A DNA stretch of 64,000 nt from Chlorohelix sp037138995 (lineage in GTDB: Bacteria > Chloroflexota > Chloroflexia > Chloroheliales > Chloroheliaceae): positions 62,001 through 126,000 of the forward strand of contig NZ_JBAXHI010000002.1 in the NCBI RefSeq assembly GCF_037138995.1. Direction: 5' to 3'. Under the pieces are notes generated by a model. That model had not been told where the DNA came from. It did not search any database and worked only from the letters and a program-made list of their open reading frames with translations. Shown piece after piece: positions 42,839 to 52,349 of the stretch. Each line of letters opens with the position of its first letter. The first letter of the stretch is position 1. The position numbers and the translations under genes are program-made.

Positions 42839-44875
42839 ATGATGGTGAAATACAGGTTTGGCGGCGCGATTGTGATGTTGCTACTGGCGTTAATGCTGCT
42901 AAGCGCGTTTGACTTTCCAGTAGCGCAAGCGGCAGAGAACCGCGCCAGCGTGTTGTGGTATCAAGGCAGCGCAATAGAATTTAGCGGCTGGAAACTGGAC
43001 GGCTTGCGTCTTGATGGTGAGGCTTTGACGCTCGACTCGGCGCATGCTAAAGTCGGCAATGACCCCTACACGCCCGGTAGCTATAGCGGCGGCAATTACT
43101 TTAACGGCGGCAGCTACTACTATGGAGAAGGGCTTGCCCCTTACTACGGTTCGCCCGGCGGTTTCAACAATGCGATTGCCAGTTGGAACGCCGATACGCC
43201 CCCCGGTTCGTGGGTAATGGTAAGTTTGCGTGCGTTGGTGAATGGACACTGGACAAAGTTTTACACGATGGGGGTGTGGGCTGCCGATACTGCCACCGTC
43301 CGTAGGCACAGTGTGGATGGGCAGAATGATGCGGATGGGCGGGTAGATACCGATACGCTATCGCTGAACTCGTCTGCCGCCGCTTTCCAACTAAAAGTGA
43401 CTATGTACAGCGCGAACCCAAATCAGGCATTGCCCCGTCTGTGGCACGTTTCGGTCAATACGGTGCGAAACGGCGCAACTCCCCCTTTTAGCTCTGATAG
43501 AAAAGCATGGGGCAAGGATTTGCCTGTACCTGAGCGCAGCCAGATGATTTATCCCGATGGTGGGGAAGTTTGGTGCAGCCCCACTTCCCTTTCGATGGTA
43601 ATGGCTTTTCTGGATGGCAAATACGGCTTAAGCGGCTTGACTCGCCCCGTGCCGCAAACTGCCGAGGCGACCTACGATTGGATTTACAAAGGTAACGGCA
43701 ACTGGCTCTTTAACGTGGCGCATGCTACCACTGGGCTAAACGGCGCACTAAACGGCGCGGTGATGCGCTATCAATCGTTGGTGCAAGTGGAACGCTGGAT
43801 TGAGCAAGGCTTACCCGTGATTGCCAGCGTGGCATATTCGCCCGGGCAATTGACCGGTTCGCCCATTAGCGCCACCGATGGGCATTTGCTGGTAATTCGC
43901 GGCTTCGATGGCAGCGGCAACCCAATTGTGAACGACCCCGCCAGCGACCCACGCAAAGGTCAGAGCGTCCGTATAGTATATCCTCGCGCCGCTTTCGAGC
44001 GTGTTTGGCAGAATGGTTCGGGTGGGGCGGTCTATTTGCTCTATCCTCGCAACGGCTGGACAGACCCGCGCAACTGGATTTCTCCCGATTATGTCGGCAA
44101 TCAGTATGCCTACCCTGAAATCGGCAAACTTTGGGGCGATGCCGATGCCGCGACTCTGAACGGCAAGAGTCGGCGCGGTTGGGTATGGGGAACGGGACCC
44201 AGCGTTCCGGCTTTGTTGGAAAGTTACGATGAAGGGGTGGATGGGCAACGGGTGGTGCAATATTTTGACAAAAGCCGGATGGAAGTTACCAGTCCGCAAG
44301 GAGACCGCAACTCGCTGTGGTTTGTAACTAACGGCTTGCTGACCAAAGAACTGGTGTCGGGCAAGATGCAGGTGGGCAACGGGCGTTTTGAGAACCGCAC
44401 TCCCGCCAATATTCCGGTAGCGGGCGACCCGGATAGTCCTCTAGCACCCACTTATGCTACCTTTGAGAACCTTGCCACGCTGCCCGGTTTTGAACAGGCG
44501 CGGCGTGCGACCAATCGCACCGGGCAATTTGTTAGCGATACGCTCGATAGGCAGGGCAATATTACGCAGGGTAGCTCTGGCGGGCTGAAATACGCTAATT
44601 ATGACCCGCAATTGGGGCATAATATCCCGGATGCGCTGTGGAGTTGGATGAATAACCCCGCTCGAAGCGGCATTGACAACTGGGTTTTTGTGCTAGGCTA
44701 TCCGATTAGTGAGCCTTATTGGGTGCAAGTGAATATTGGCGGGAAGCCGGCGCGGGTATTGGTGCAACTGTATGAGCGGCGCACCCTCACCTATAACCCC
44801 GCTAATCCGGTGGAATGGCAGGTGGAGATGGGCAATATCGGGCAGCACTATTACCGCTGGCGTTACGGCGGATGA
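42839..44875 (+). CDS. Secreted C39-like peptidase with C-terminal surface module
   Basis: A 678-residue exported protein with a signal peptide ending PVAQA. Residues about 35-210 form a beta-rich domain (SVLWYQGSAIEFSGWKLDG). Residues about 225-410 are a papain-like C39_2 domain: Cys246 in EVWCSPTSL, His349 in DGHLLVIRG and Asp366 in IVNDPASDP. The C-terminal 250 residues hold two units of the module seen at 57155: VVQYFDKSRME, then VLGYPISEPYW and VLVQLYERRTLTY, ending GNIGQHYYRWRY. It probably acts outside the cell as a peptidase or amidase. Start: ATG 42839 or the adjacent ATG, behind GAAGGG. Confidence 0.88.
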   Translation: MMVKYRFGGAIVMLLLALMLLSAFDFPVAQAAENRASVLWYQGSAIEFSGWKLDGLRLDGEALTLDSAHAKVGNDPYTPGSYSGGNYFNGGSYYYGEGLAPYYGSPGGFNNAIASWNADTPPGSWVMVSLRALVNGHWTKFYTMGVWAADTATVRRHSVDGQNDADGRVDTDTLSLNSSAAAFQLKVTMYSANPNQALPRLWHVSVNTVRNGATPPFSSDRKAWGKDLPVPERSQMIYPDGGEVWCSPTSLSMVMAFLDGKYGLSGLTRPVPQTAEATYDWIYKGNGNWLFNVAHATTGLNGALNGAVMRYQSLVQVERWIEQGLPVIASVAYSPGQLTGSPISATDGHLLVIRGFDGSGNPIVNDPASDPRKGQSVRIVYPRAAFERVWQNGSGGAVYLLYPRNGWTDPRNWISPDYVGNQYAYPEIGKLWGDADAATLNGKSRRGWVWGTGPSVPALLESYDEGVDGQRVVQYFDKSRMEVTSPQGDRNSLWFVTNGLLTKELVSGKMQVGNGRFENRTPANIPVAGDPDSPLAPTYATFENLATLPGFEQARRATNRTGQFVSDTLDRQGNITQGSSGGLKYANYDPQLGHNIPDALWSWMNNPARSGIDNWVFVLGYPISEPYWVQVNIGGKPARVLVQLYERRTLTYNPANPVEWQVEMGNIGQHYYRWRYGG

Positions 44876-44891
44876 GCAAGTACCGCGTTTG

Positions 44892-44900
44892 TGGTATAAT
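44892..44900 (+). promoter_or_regulatory. Extended -10 promoter element upstream of mreB
   Basis: TGGTATAAT (44892-44900) is an extended -10 (TG-N-TATAAT), 54 bases before the mreB start. No clear -35 is visible, as is common for extended -10 promoters. Confidence 0.5.
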
Positions 44901-44953
44901 TTTTAAGGTTAAGCTAGTATAAATTATAAATTTAAGGAATATAAATACTCCTA

Positions 44954-45964
44954 ATGTGGACTTCTACCAAAATCGGAATTGACCTTGGTACCGCAAATGT
45001 GTTGGTATATGTAAAAGGCAAAGGAATTGTGCTAAGCGAGCCGAGCGTGGTGGCAATTTCAACCAAAGATAATCGCGTGTTACAGGTAGGCATGGCTGCC
45101 TATGAGATGATGGGGCGTACTCCTGAAACAGTCGAAGTGATTCGCCCAATGCAAAACGGCGTAATCGCGGACTACGTTGTTACCGAGGCGATGCTCAAGC
45201 ACTTTATCAGTCGCGCTACAGGGCGGTTCGCTGTAGTAAAACCGGATGTGATGATATGTATTCCCGCCGGTGTTACTAACGTGGAGATGCGTGCGGTGCA
45301 TGATGCCGCGATTCAAGCTGGCGCAAAACGCGCTTGGCTTATCCGCGAACCTCTGGCGGCGGCAATCGGCGCTCAAATCCCTATTGCCGAGCCAACCGGC
45401 AACATGGTAATTGATATTGGCGGCGGCACAACTGAAGTAGCGGTTATTTCCCTCTATGGTATCGTTACTAGCAATAGCATCAGGGTAGGCGGCAACAAAA
45501 TGGATGATTCGATTGCCAACTACATCAAGCGCAAGTACAACCTGATGATTGGTGAGCGCACCGCCGAAGAAATCAAGATTCGCATTGGTAGCGCTATCCC
45601 AATGGAAGAAGAACTTTCGATGGAAGTACGTGGGCGCGATCAAGTGAGCGGTTTGCCGCGTACCGTCATTGTACGCAGCAACGAAATAACCGAAGCTTTG
45701 GCAGACCCGCTCGAATCTATTATCGGCGCGGTGCGAACGGTGCTAGAAGATACGCCACCGGAACTAGCCAGCGACATTATAGATCGCGGTATGGTTATGA
45801 CGGGTGGCAGTAGCCAATTACGCAATATTAGCCAATTATTGGCAGACGTTACGGGTGTGCCATGCTACGTAGCAGACAACCCGATGAACTGTGTAGCCAT
45901 CGGTACGGGCGTGGCATTGGAATATATTGACCTCTTGCGCGACTCCCTCAGTGGAGATTACTAA
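44954..45964 (+). CDS. mreB: Rod shape-determining actin homologue MreB
   Basis: This 336-residue actin-like ATPase forms membrane-bound filaments guiding wall synthesis in rod-shaped or filamentous cells. The phosphate-1 loop is GIDLGTANVLVYVKGKGIV, phosphate-2 is MVIDIGGGTTEVAVIS, and the adenosine motif is GMVMTGGSSQLRN. The N-terminus MWTSTKIGIDL lacks a clear amphipathic helix. No mreC, mreD or rodA gene follows, unlike the classical mre operon. AAGGAAT lies at long spacing before the ATG. It may be one of several paralogues in the genome. Confidence 0.95.
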   Translation: MWTSTKIGIDLGTANVLVYVKGKGIVLSEPSVVAISTKDNRVLQVGMAAYEMMGRTPETVEVIRPMQNGVIADYVVTEAMLKHFISRATGRFAVVKPDVMICIPAGVTNVEMRAVHDAAIQAGAKRAWLIREPLAAAIGAQIPIAEPTGNMVIDIGGGTTEVAVISLYGIVTSNSIRVGGNKMDDSIANYIKRKYNLMIGERTAEEIKIRIGSAIPMEEELSMEVRGRDQVSGLPRTVIVRSNEITEALADPLESIIGAVRTVLEDTPPELASDIIDRGMVMTGGSSQLRNISQLLADVTGVPCYVADNPMNCVAIGTGVALEYIDLLRDSLSGDY

Positions 45965-46105
45965 TCAGAAAGTAACTACTCAGCCTGTACGAAAAGGGGT
46001 GCAGGGGAAATTCCCCGCCGGGGTAAATAAGGGTGTCCCCTATACTCCTTATCTCTCTTTCCCCTTGAGGGGGTTAGGGGGTGAGAAAAACGATTAATCT
46101 AAACT

Positions 46106-46137
46106 GGGTGTGGAAAACCACGCCCTGTATTTATTTT
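46106..46137 (+). terminator. Probable terminator after mreB
   Basis: GGGTGTGG (46106-46113), loop AAAA and CCACGCCC (46118-46125) pair with one G-T, followed by TGTATTTATTTT. It lies 140 bases after the mreB stop. G-rich runs between (46060-46083) are otherwise unexplained. Confidence 0.5.
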
Positions 46138-46170
46138 CAAGTGTATTTTTGCCAATCAGGATAAGGGAAG

Positions 46171-46194
46171 GGGCGGCTAAACTACGCGCCGCCC
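46171..46194 (-). terminator. Stem-loop after the tldE/pmbA gene
   Basis: GGGCGGC (46171-46177) and GCCGCCC (46188-46194) form a perfect 7-bp GC stem with a 10-base loop, 15 bases beyond the stop codon. The minus-strand continuation CTTCCCTT is only moderately T-rich. Confidence 0.5.
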
Positions 46195-46209
46195 TGAAAT
46201 TGGGAAGGT

Positions 46210-47571
46210 TTATAGACCGCTGACGGTCATATTATCTATGCGAATAGTGGGAGAGGAGATGCTAAAGAGAAATTCAAGGTCGTTGCCTACTTGCGTGACA
46301 TTTGCCAGCATCTCTTTCATGTTACCCGCGATGTTGATTTCCGCCACCGGATATGCCAGTTTGCCGTTTTCAATCCACCAACCAACTGCACCGCGTGAGA
46401 AATCGCCTGTTACAGGGTTGTAGCCGAATCCAATCATCTCGGTGAGGAAAAGCCCTTCTTCCACTCCCGCGATAATTTCTTCCGGTGATGCTTTGCCCGG
46501 TTCAATATAGAAATTGGAAACACTTACCCCCGGTAGGCTACCAATACCGCCGGTAGCATTCCCGGTGGTTTTGTGGGCGGTTTTGCGAGCAGTATAGCTG
46601 TTGAAGATGAAGCCCTGAAATACGCCTTTGTCAAAAATATTCTTGCGATGTACCGCTACTCCTTCACCGTCAAAGGGTCGAGTGCCACGCAGACCGGGGC
46701 GCAAGGGGTCATCTACCAACGTGACTAAGTCAGAACCGATTTTTTGCCCCTCGAAAGGTATCAAAAAAGTAGAGCGTCGTTCTAGCGCCTCACCGCTCAG
46801 GCTACCCGCCAACGTGCCAAGCAAATCGCTGGCAACCATAGGATCCCATATTACCGGCATTTTTCTGGTTTTGACTTTACGCCCGCCAATCTTGTTTATA
46901 GCGCGTTGTGCGGCGATACGTCCCACTTCTTCAGGCGATTTCATTTCCTTGAAGTTGTTACTGATGGTAAACCACCAACCGTTTTGTTTCTTGCCTTCTG
47001 CATCATCCACTACGGCATCTAGCCCAAAGCTGCAATGGCTGGTTTTGTAAGTCCCGGCAAAGCCCAAGCTATTTACCAAACCTATCTGTCTTAGGTTGGT
47101 ACTAAAAGTAGTGCCGCCGGTATTGTTAATGCGTGGGTCAAAGGCGAAAGCGGCATCCTCGCAACGGCGCACCATTTCCACCTTAACATCGGTTGGAATA
47201 TCGCCAATCGCCGGGTCCCAGATGCCGAGATTTTCGTTATACTGGAAAGCCAAATCTTCCGGGTCGGGTAGTCCGGCGGCGGGGTCTGGGTCAGAAATCA
47301 CCGCCATATCCATCGCCCGCAGCACCAAATCATCTAACGCAGCTTTGCTGAAATCGCTGGTGTAGGCTACCGCGGCACGTTTCTCACGGTAGAGCCGTAG
47401 CGAAAGGGCTTTTGGTTGCGCCTCATTTAGCAAGTCAACTTTGCCTTTGCGTAACTTCACGCCAGACTCATAGCCTTGCGAAAACAACACTTCCACTTCA
47501 TCTGCTCCGGCTTCCAGCGCCTTTTTAACCACCGCCTCAGCCAGATTTAAATCTAGTTCTGTGTTTTCCAT
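46210..47571 (-). CDS. pmbA: TldE/PmbA family protein
   Basis: This 453-residue protein is the non-metal partner of the TldD/TldE protease, which removes leader peptides or degrades unfolded peptides in the cytoplasm. It carries the shared fold (EVLFSQGYESGVKLRKGKV at the N-terminus, MPVIWDPMVASDLLGTLAGSLSGEALERRS as separate blocks in the middle) but lacks the HExxxH found in TldD. The ending DLEFLFSISSPTIRIDNMTVSGL is typical. The ATG follows GGGGGATTGG and lies 9 bases after tldD, so they form an operon. Confidence 0.95.
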   Translation of the reverse strand: MENTELDLNLAEAVVKKALEAGADEVEVLFSQGYESGVKLRKGKVDLLNEAQPKALSLRLYREKRAAVAYTSDFSKAALDDLVLRAMDMAVISDPDPAAGLPDPEDLAFQYNENLGIWDPAIGDIPTDVKVEMVRRCEDAAFAFDPRINNTGGTTFSTNLRQIGLVNSLGFAGTYKTSHCSFGLDAVVDDAEGKKQNGWWFTISNNFKEMKSPEEVGRIAAQRAINKIGGRKVKTRKMPVIWDPMVASDLLGTLAGSLSGEALERRSTFLIPFEGQKIGSDLVTLVDDPLRPGLRGTRPFDGEGVAVHRKNIFDKGVFQGFIFNSYTARKTAHKTTGNATGGIGSLPGVSVSNFYIEPGKASPEEIIAGVEEGLFLTEMIGFGYNPVTGDFSRGAVGWWIENGKLAYPVAEINIAGNMKEMLANVTQVGNDLEFLFSISSPTIRIDNMTVSGL

Positions 47572-47580
47572 CCAATCCCC

Positions 47581-49029
47581 CTATGCGGCTGTGCCGCCAA
47601 CCGTGATGCTGCTTACCAATACGCTGGGCATTCCCAAACTGACAGGTACGCTTTGTCCATTTTTACCGCACATACCGCCGTTTCCGGCTAACTGGAAGTC
47701 GTTCCCTACCATTGTGACTTTTGAAAGCACCTCAGGTCCATTGCCGATTAGGTTCACCCCTTTGACGGGAGTTGTAATCTTACCTTCTTCAATCATGTAT
47801 GCTTCGGTTACGATAAACACGAAGTCCCCGCTATTTATATCAACTTGTCCGCCGCCGTATTCAACGCAATATAAGCCACGCGGCACAGCCTTGATTAAAT
47901 CATCAAAAGGAGTTTCACCGTTCAGCATATAGGTATTGGTCATACGAGTCATCGGGTATTTGCGGAAACTCTCACGCCGCCCGTTGCCGGTAGGAGCAAC
48001 GCTCATTTGGGCGCTACTGATGCGGTCTTGCATGTAGCCGCGCAACAAGCCGTTCTCAATCAGCACATTGTACTGGGTGGGATTGCCTTCATCATCAATA
48101 TTGAGTGTGCCGCGAGTATGGGGAACAGTTCCATCATCTATCACCGTACACAGTTCAGATGCGACCTTTTCGCCTACCCTATCGCTGTAATTGCTGAGTT
48201 TCTTATAGTTAAAATCACCTTCCAGCCCGTGACCAACCGCTTCATGCAACAACACGCCCGATTCGCCTGCGCCCAACACCACCGGCATTATCCCGGCAGG
48301 CGCATCTATCGCGCCCAGATTGGTAACAGCCTGTTTCGCTGCAAATACGCCCACTTCTTCCGGTGAGATAATCTGGTCGAAATATTCCAGCCCTCGCCGC
48401 GCCGACGCGCTTTTAAAACCCCTTTCCCGCTTTCCGTCTTTCTCCGCGATTACGCTTGCGCGTATAGTAAAAAGCGGTTGCACATCGGCGGCAAGTCGCC
48501 CATCGCTGGTAGCAATCAGCACGCGCTTTAGCTCATCTGCAAATATAACCGATACTTTTGAAATCGAAGGGTCATGGGCGCGTGCCGCTTTATCAACCCG
48601 GCGAATAATTTCCAGCTTTTCAAGAGCGCGTGCATCAATGGTCGGTTTTTCAATGGGATAAAGGTTTGCGCCTGAAAGGATGGTCGCATCAATGGGGTTT
48701 ACCTTGCCCTGAGATGAATTAGCAATTTGGGCGGCAGTAGTGGCGGCATGTTTCAGGCTTTCCACCGAGAAATCTTCGCTGTAGGCGTAACCAACAGCGT
48801 CGCCTTGTACTACTCGAATTCCCATGCCCTGTGTTATTCCCCCGCTGGATTGGCGCACCGCTTGGTCTTCGTAGTTAAGAAGGCTAGTTTGGCGATATTC
48901 GCTGTAAAGCTCGGCAAAATCACCGCCTCTGCTCATGGCAACTGCCAGCAGGTCATTTAAAATGGTTTGATCTATTCCATAGCGGGCTTGGAAAAATCCG
49001 AGCGCGGCTTGTGCATTTTCGGTGGTCAT
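47581..49029 (-). CDS. tldD: TldD metalloprotease family protein
   Basis: This 482-residue catalytic subunit of the TldD/TldE heterodimer has the zinc motif HEAVGH (His262, Glu263, His267) in GAGESGVLLHEAVGHGLEGD. A downstream cysteine in NGGMCGKNGQ near the C-terminus is usual for the family. AAGGAG lies 8 bases before the ATG. It is the first gene of the pair. In other bacteria the complex matures ribosomally made peptides; no precursor peptide gene is recognisable here, so housekeeping proteolysis is more likely. Confidence 0.96.
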   Translation of the reverse strand: MTTENAQAALGFFQARYGIDQTILNDLLAVAMSRGGDFAELYSEYRQTSLLNYEDQAVRQSSGGITQGMGIRVVQGDAVGYAYSEDFSVESLKHAATTAAQIANSSQGKVNPIDATILSGANLYPIEKPTIDARALEKLEIIRRVDKAARAHDPSISKVSVIFADELKRVLIATSDGRLAADVQPLFTIRASVIAEKDGKRERGFKSASARRGLEYFDQIISPEEVGVFAAKQAVTNLGAIDAPAGIMPVVLGAGESGVLLHEAVGHGLEGDFNYKKLSNYSDRVGEKVASELCTVIDDGTVPHTRGTLNIDDEGNPTQYNVLIENGLLRGYMQDRISSAQMSVAPTGNGRRESFRKYPMTRMTNTYMLNGETPFDDLIKAVPRGLYCVEYGGGQVDINSGDFVFIVTEAYMIEEGKITTPVKGVNLIGNGPEVLSKVTMVGNDFQLAGNGGMCGKNGQSVPVSLGMPSVLVSSITVGGTAA

Positions 49030-49453
49030 TTATATACTCCTTATTTAAGTCTGCTAATTCTCTCCAACAGATTAGGAGATTATACCAATGCCTTTTAGTT
49101 AGGGCAATTAGTTTTCCGATTTTAGCAAGGCTGTTGCAAGAAAGAAATTGCCCCTATAAAACGGTTCTCAAAGCGGGTCAGGCAAGGGGCTTAAGCCCCT
49201 TGTTTGCGCGAATACCACGCCTTTGCCTGAATGAATTTATTTAGTAGAGCGAGTTTATCAAACTACCATAAATTTATGAAGTCCTAGTACCAAACCTACC
49301 AAAAGTCCTATATAAGTCCTATTTCAGGGTTAATTCACTTGCCAGTTTAACGCCCCCCCCCCTTATAATTACTTACTATACATTAATAAACTCCTATAAA
49401 TTAGCTTGGTTCGTATTTCGACAAGAAAAAGTAACGCTGAACGGAGGTAAGTT
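49030..49453. other. Divergent intergenic region between tldD and the zinc-ribbon gene
   Basis: This 424-base gap holds promoters for both flanking genes and a truncated dispersed repeat (49127-49205). A run of nine C residues occurs near 49353. No gene was recognised. Confidence 0.5.
49127..49205 (+). repeat. Truncated copy of the dispersed MITE-like repeat
   Basis: AAGGCTGTTGCAAGAAAG matches the left end of the 6578-6832 element. CCCCTATAAAACGGTTCTCA and the palindrome CAAGGGGCTTAAGCCCCTTG (49183-49202) match the copy at 36.7 kb. The right inverted end is absent. Confidence 0.65.
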
Positions 49454-50233
49454 ATGATTAACTGTCCCAAATGCAATGCGACTAACACTTTTGATGCAAA
49501 ATTTTGCATGACCTGTGCTGCTTCCCTTATTCAAAACTGCTTGGTCTGCGAGGCAGAGAATCCAATAACGGCTAAATTCTGTAAAGCCTGTAGGGGTGAC
49601 CTTTCTGCGTTACTGCCGGGTTTGAGTCTGAAGGAGGCAAATTGGTTCAAGGAAGGTTTTGGCATGTTTGGAATAACTGATCGAATTTTAAGCACCCCTG
49701 ACCCTCTGCTTACTACTTTTCAATCTACAGCTGATGCTTTTGACCTTAAAACTGAGCCTTTGATGTGGAAGATTGGCGTAGATACTACGCATAGTGACAT
49801 TTATAGACTTAAGTATCCTCATATCCTAGAATTCCTTCCAAATCCCTCTAAGGAGAAGTTCGCGCATATTAATTTAGGTTTATATGCAATTAGAACTAGG
49901 TTTATATTGATTGGAGCTTATTATAATAAGATAAAAATGTTTTCTAACTTCCAGTTAAATGAAATCGCGGCAGAATCCTTCTGGTACAAAGATATAAAGT
50001 GTACTTGTTCATCTAATGGCGAATTTGAGGTTACAACCAAAATCGGACGTAAGCTAAGCTGGAAATTAACAGCAAAAGGACCAAACCTCCTTGACGTTGC
50101 CTTAGTAGCGGGATCTAACGATACTTATTCAAAGTTCACCTCAGTAGATCGAGTGAAAAACAAGGCGAATGAAAGGGATACTGTCTATGAAGCACTTCAA
50201 CTTTTTGCTGATGCGGTTGATGCCGTTCGATAG
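49454..50233 (+). CDS. Double zinc-ribbon protein of unknown function
   Basis: A 259-residue protein whose first 55 residues form two zinc ribbons (CPKC with CMTC, then CLVC with CKAC). The remaining 200 residues have no transmembrane segment and contain a beta-rich stretch (FILIGAYYNKIKMFSNFQLNEI, then TTKIGRKLSWKLTAKGP), possibly PH-like. I do not recognise the family of this part. CGGAGGT gives a good ribosome-binding site. It is a single gene between tldD and a Uma2-type nuclease. A scaffold or sensor role is a guess only. Confidence 0.78.
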   Translation: MINCPKCNATNTFDAKFCMTCAASLIQNCLVCEAENPITAKFCKACRGDLSALLPGLSLKEANWFKEGFGMFGITDRILSTPDPLLTTFQSTADAFDLKTEPLMWKIGVDTTHSDIYRLKYPHILEFLPNPSKEKFAHINLGLYAIRTRFILIGAYYNKIKMFSNFQLNEIAAESFWYKDIKCTCSSNGEFEVTTKIGRKLSWKLTAKGPNLLDVALVAGSNDTYSKFTSVDRVKNKANERDTVYEALQLFADAVDAVR

Positions 50234-50474
50234 CGCAAAGCCACAGACCTGTTAAACTTACGCCCCTTTCCTCTTTTTTGCAGGGAAGGGGGCAAATTTT
50301 GCTCATCCATTTCTCCTTACCCAAATTTTAGAGATTTTACGCGCTTGGAAATTGATACCAGCTTTGAGACGTTTGCATTAGCCTATTTACATAATCCCTG
50401 CCGAACGCCCCATTTTGGCTGGTCTCGTATCGAATTGGCATGGTATTATTATAATGAGAAAGGGGGTTTGCCGG

Positions 50475-51080
50475 ATGGCTCAAAATTTTCAAAATAGATA
50501 TTACACCCTAGAAGAGTATCTTAGCCTAGAGAAGCAAAGCTTAGAAAAGCATGAATATTATAAAGGTAACATCTACCTGATGGCAGGTGGAACCCCTAAT
50601 CATAGCTTGATTTCCAGTAACTTGAACCGGGTATTGGGAAATGCGCTGGAAGATCGCCCTTGCCGGGTTTACACCAGCGATTTGCAAATCTTAGTTAAAG
50701 CGCATGGGCTGGTAACCTATCCAGATGTATCAGTGGTATGCGGGGCGGTTGAACATACCTCAGAAGATTCAAACTTAGTCACCAACCCCATTTTGATTGT
50801 GGAAGTTCTGTCCCCTTCTACCGCAAGTTATGACCAAACCACCAAATTTCACCTTTACAAAGGATTGGCTTCACTCGTAGATTATGTTCTGGTAGATAGC
50901 CGGGGTGTAAATGTGATCTATTTTCATAAACTGAGCTTCAATGAATGGGTACAACGGGTTTATACCGACTTAGGGGAAGTGGTAGTTTTTGAAAGTCTCC
51001 AAATCGAAGTACCGCTAGAGCGCATCTATGCTAAAGTGGAATTTGACTCGGCGCCCCGTCTTTTACGTGAGTTGAGCTAA
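50475..51080 (+). CDS. Uma2 family (DUF820) putative restriction-like endonuclease
   Basis: A 201-residue protein of the Uma2 group, a PD-(D/E)XK nuclease fold highly expanded in Cyanobacteria and Chloroflexota. YTLEEYLSLEKQSLEKHEYYKGNIYLMAGG is the N-terminal hallmark (two blocks). The putative active site is Asp in YPDVSVV, Glu in LIVEVLSP and a downstream Lys in KFHLYK. The ATG at 50475 is chosen because of AAGGGGG about 9 bases upstream and because family proteins begin there; a longer frame from 50415 is not conserved. It is a single gene, with biological role unknown. Confidence 0.88.
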   Translation: MAQNFQNRYYTLEEYLSLEKQSLEKHEYYKGNIYLMAGGTPNHSLISSNLNRVLGNALEDRPCRVYTSDLQILVKAHGLVTYPDVSVVCGAVEHTSEDSNLVTNPILIVEVLSPSTASYDQTTKFHLYKGLASLVDYVLVDSRGVNVIYFHKLSFNEWVQRVYTDLGEVVVFESLQIEVPLERIYAKVEFDSAPRLLRELS

Positions 51081-51284
51081 TTTTCTTTGGTTCCACCCAA
51101 CGTTAGCGCCCTTTTTCAGAAGTTGGGTAGCCTATATCTGAAGCAATCGGGGTGAGCTTTTGCATTAGCCTTCATGATTTGAACTAAACACATAATCCCA
51201 ACCGCAAGTTGGACATAGCCCCCTCGGCATGGTAATATCCTAGTATCGTTGCATGATATTTTTTAGGAGGATTGCTTTCATATT

Positions 51285-52349
51285 TTGTGTAAGTTGACCA
51301 TTAAACCGCTTTATTATCTAATGCTGGTGTTGCTGGTTCTGGGCTTCGGCAATTCGATGCAAGATGTGTCTGCTCAGACCCCCCCTACCACTGCGCCGCG
51401 ACCTTCACTAACGCCCGAAACGCCCCTTCGCAATGTCTATGTTGCCCCTACGCTCACTGCCCGCGCCGCTATCGCGATTGATGCCGATACCGGGAGAATT
51501 TTGTATGCCAAAAATCCGCGCCAGTCGCTACCGATGGCAAGCACCACCAAAATTATGACCGTTTTGACCCTTTTCGCCATTCCCGGCACTAGCCTGAGCG
51601 ATTATACGGTGGTGACTAAGGCTGATTTGGTTGGGGAAGCCAACATGGGCTTAGTGGAAGGGCAGCGTATTCGGGTGCTGTTTTTGCTCTACGGCGCATT
51701 GATGGACAGCGCGAATGATGCCGCCACGGCTATCGCGCATTATGCCGGCTCAAAATTGCCCGGCAGTGGCGATTCAATGGCTAAATTTGTGCAAGAAATG
51801 AACCGCCAAGCCGCTTTGATGGGTATGGAAAACTCAAAGTTTGCTAACCCGCACGGGCTGGACAACCCTTCGCATTATTCCAGCGCCCAAGATTTGGCGA
51901 TTGCTGGTTGGTACGCTATGCAGAATCCCGCGATTACCAATATCGTTAAGCTGAGCGAAATTACCGTAGAAGGCAACTACTTTTTCAACATCTCAAACTT
52001 TATTCGGCGTTACCCCGGTGCAAATGGCGTGAAACCGGGTGAAACCGATGAAGCGGGGCTATGTTTGGTAGCTTCTGCCAACCGTTTCGGACATAATGTG
52101 ATTGTGGTCGAGCTTAACAACCCCAATCTTCGCACCGAAAGCGATTTGCTTATGGATTACGCCTTCACCCAGATTCTCGGTAGTGAGAAGCCCGGCGTGA
52201 GTCGTCAGCCAATGCTCGGATACATCGGCTTGCCGGAGGCGGGCAAATTACGCCCCTATCGCGCTCTAGTAACCGATTTACAGAGCAACTTTAGCGAGGC
52301 GGCGCGTTATTTGCTGGCTTTGCAGGGGCTGTTTGCGAAAATTGAGTGA
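51285..52349 (+). CDS. D-alanyl-D-alanine carboxypeptidase (peptidase S11)
   Basis: This exported penicillin-binding protein trims the terminal D-Ala of peptidoglycan peptides. It has 354 residues with an N-terminal signal segment ending DVSAQ and a Pro/Thr-rich linker. Active-site motifs are Ser86-x-x-Lys89 (STTK) and Ser142-Ala-Asn144. The third box is Lys250-Pro-Gly252 instead of the usual KTG. There is no C-terminal PBP5 membrane-anchoring domain. The start is uncertain: TTG 51285 fits the signal peptide, but AGGAGG (51265-51270) is 14 bases away; ATT just before it is an alternative. Confidence 0.9.
   Translation: MCKLTIKPLYYLMLVLLVLGFGNSMQDVSAQTPPTTAPRPSLTPETPLRNVYVAPTLTARAAIAIDADTGRILYAKNPRQSLPMASTTKIMTVLTLFAIPGTSLSDYTVVTKADLVGEANMGLVEGQRIRVLFLLYGALMDSANDAATAIAHYAGSKLPGSGDSMAKFVQEMNRQAALMGMENSKFANPHGLDNPSHYSSAQDLAIAGWYAMQNPAITNIVKLSEITVEGNYFFNISNFIRRYPGANGVKPGETDEAGLCLVASANRFGHNVIVVELNNPNLRTESDLLMDYAFTQILGSEKPGVSRQPMLGYIGLPEAGKLRPYRALVTDLQSNFSEAARYLLALQGLFAKIE

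Noticed and set aside
47581..49029. TldD/TldE as part of a ribosomal-peptide (RiPP) cluster
   Set aside because: No precursor peptide, modifying enzyme or dedicated exporter lies nearby, so a housekeeping protease is the simpler reading.
50415..50474. N-terminal extension of the Uma2 protein
   Set aside because: The extra 20 residues are not like the family, and a good ribosome-binding site precedes the later ATG at 50475.
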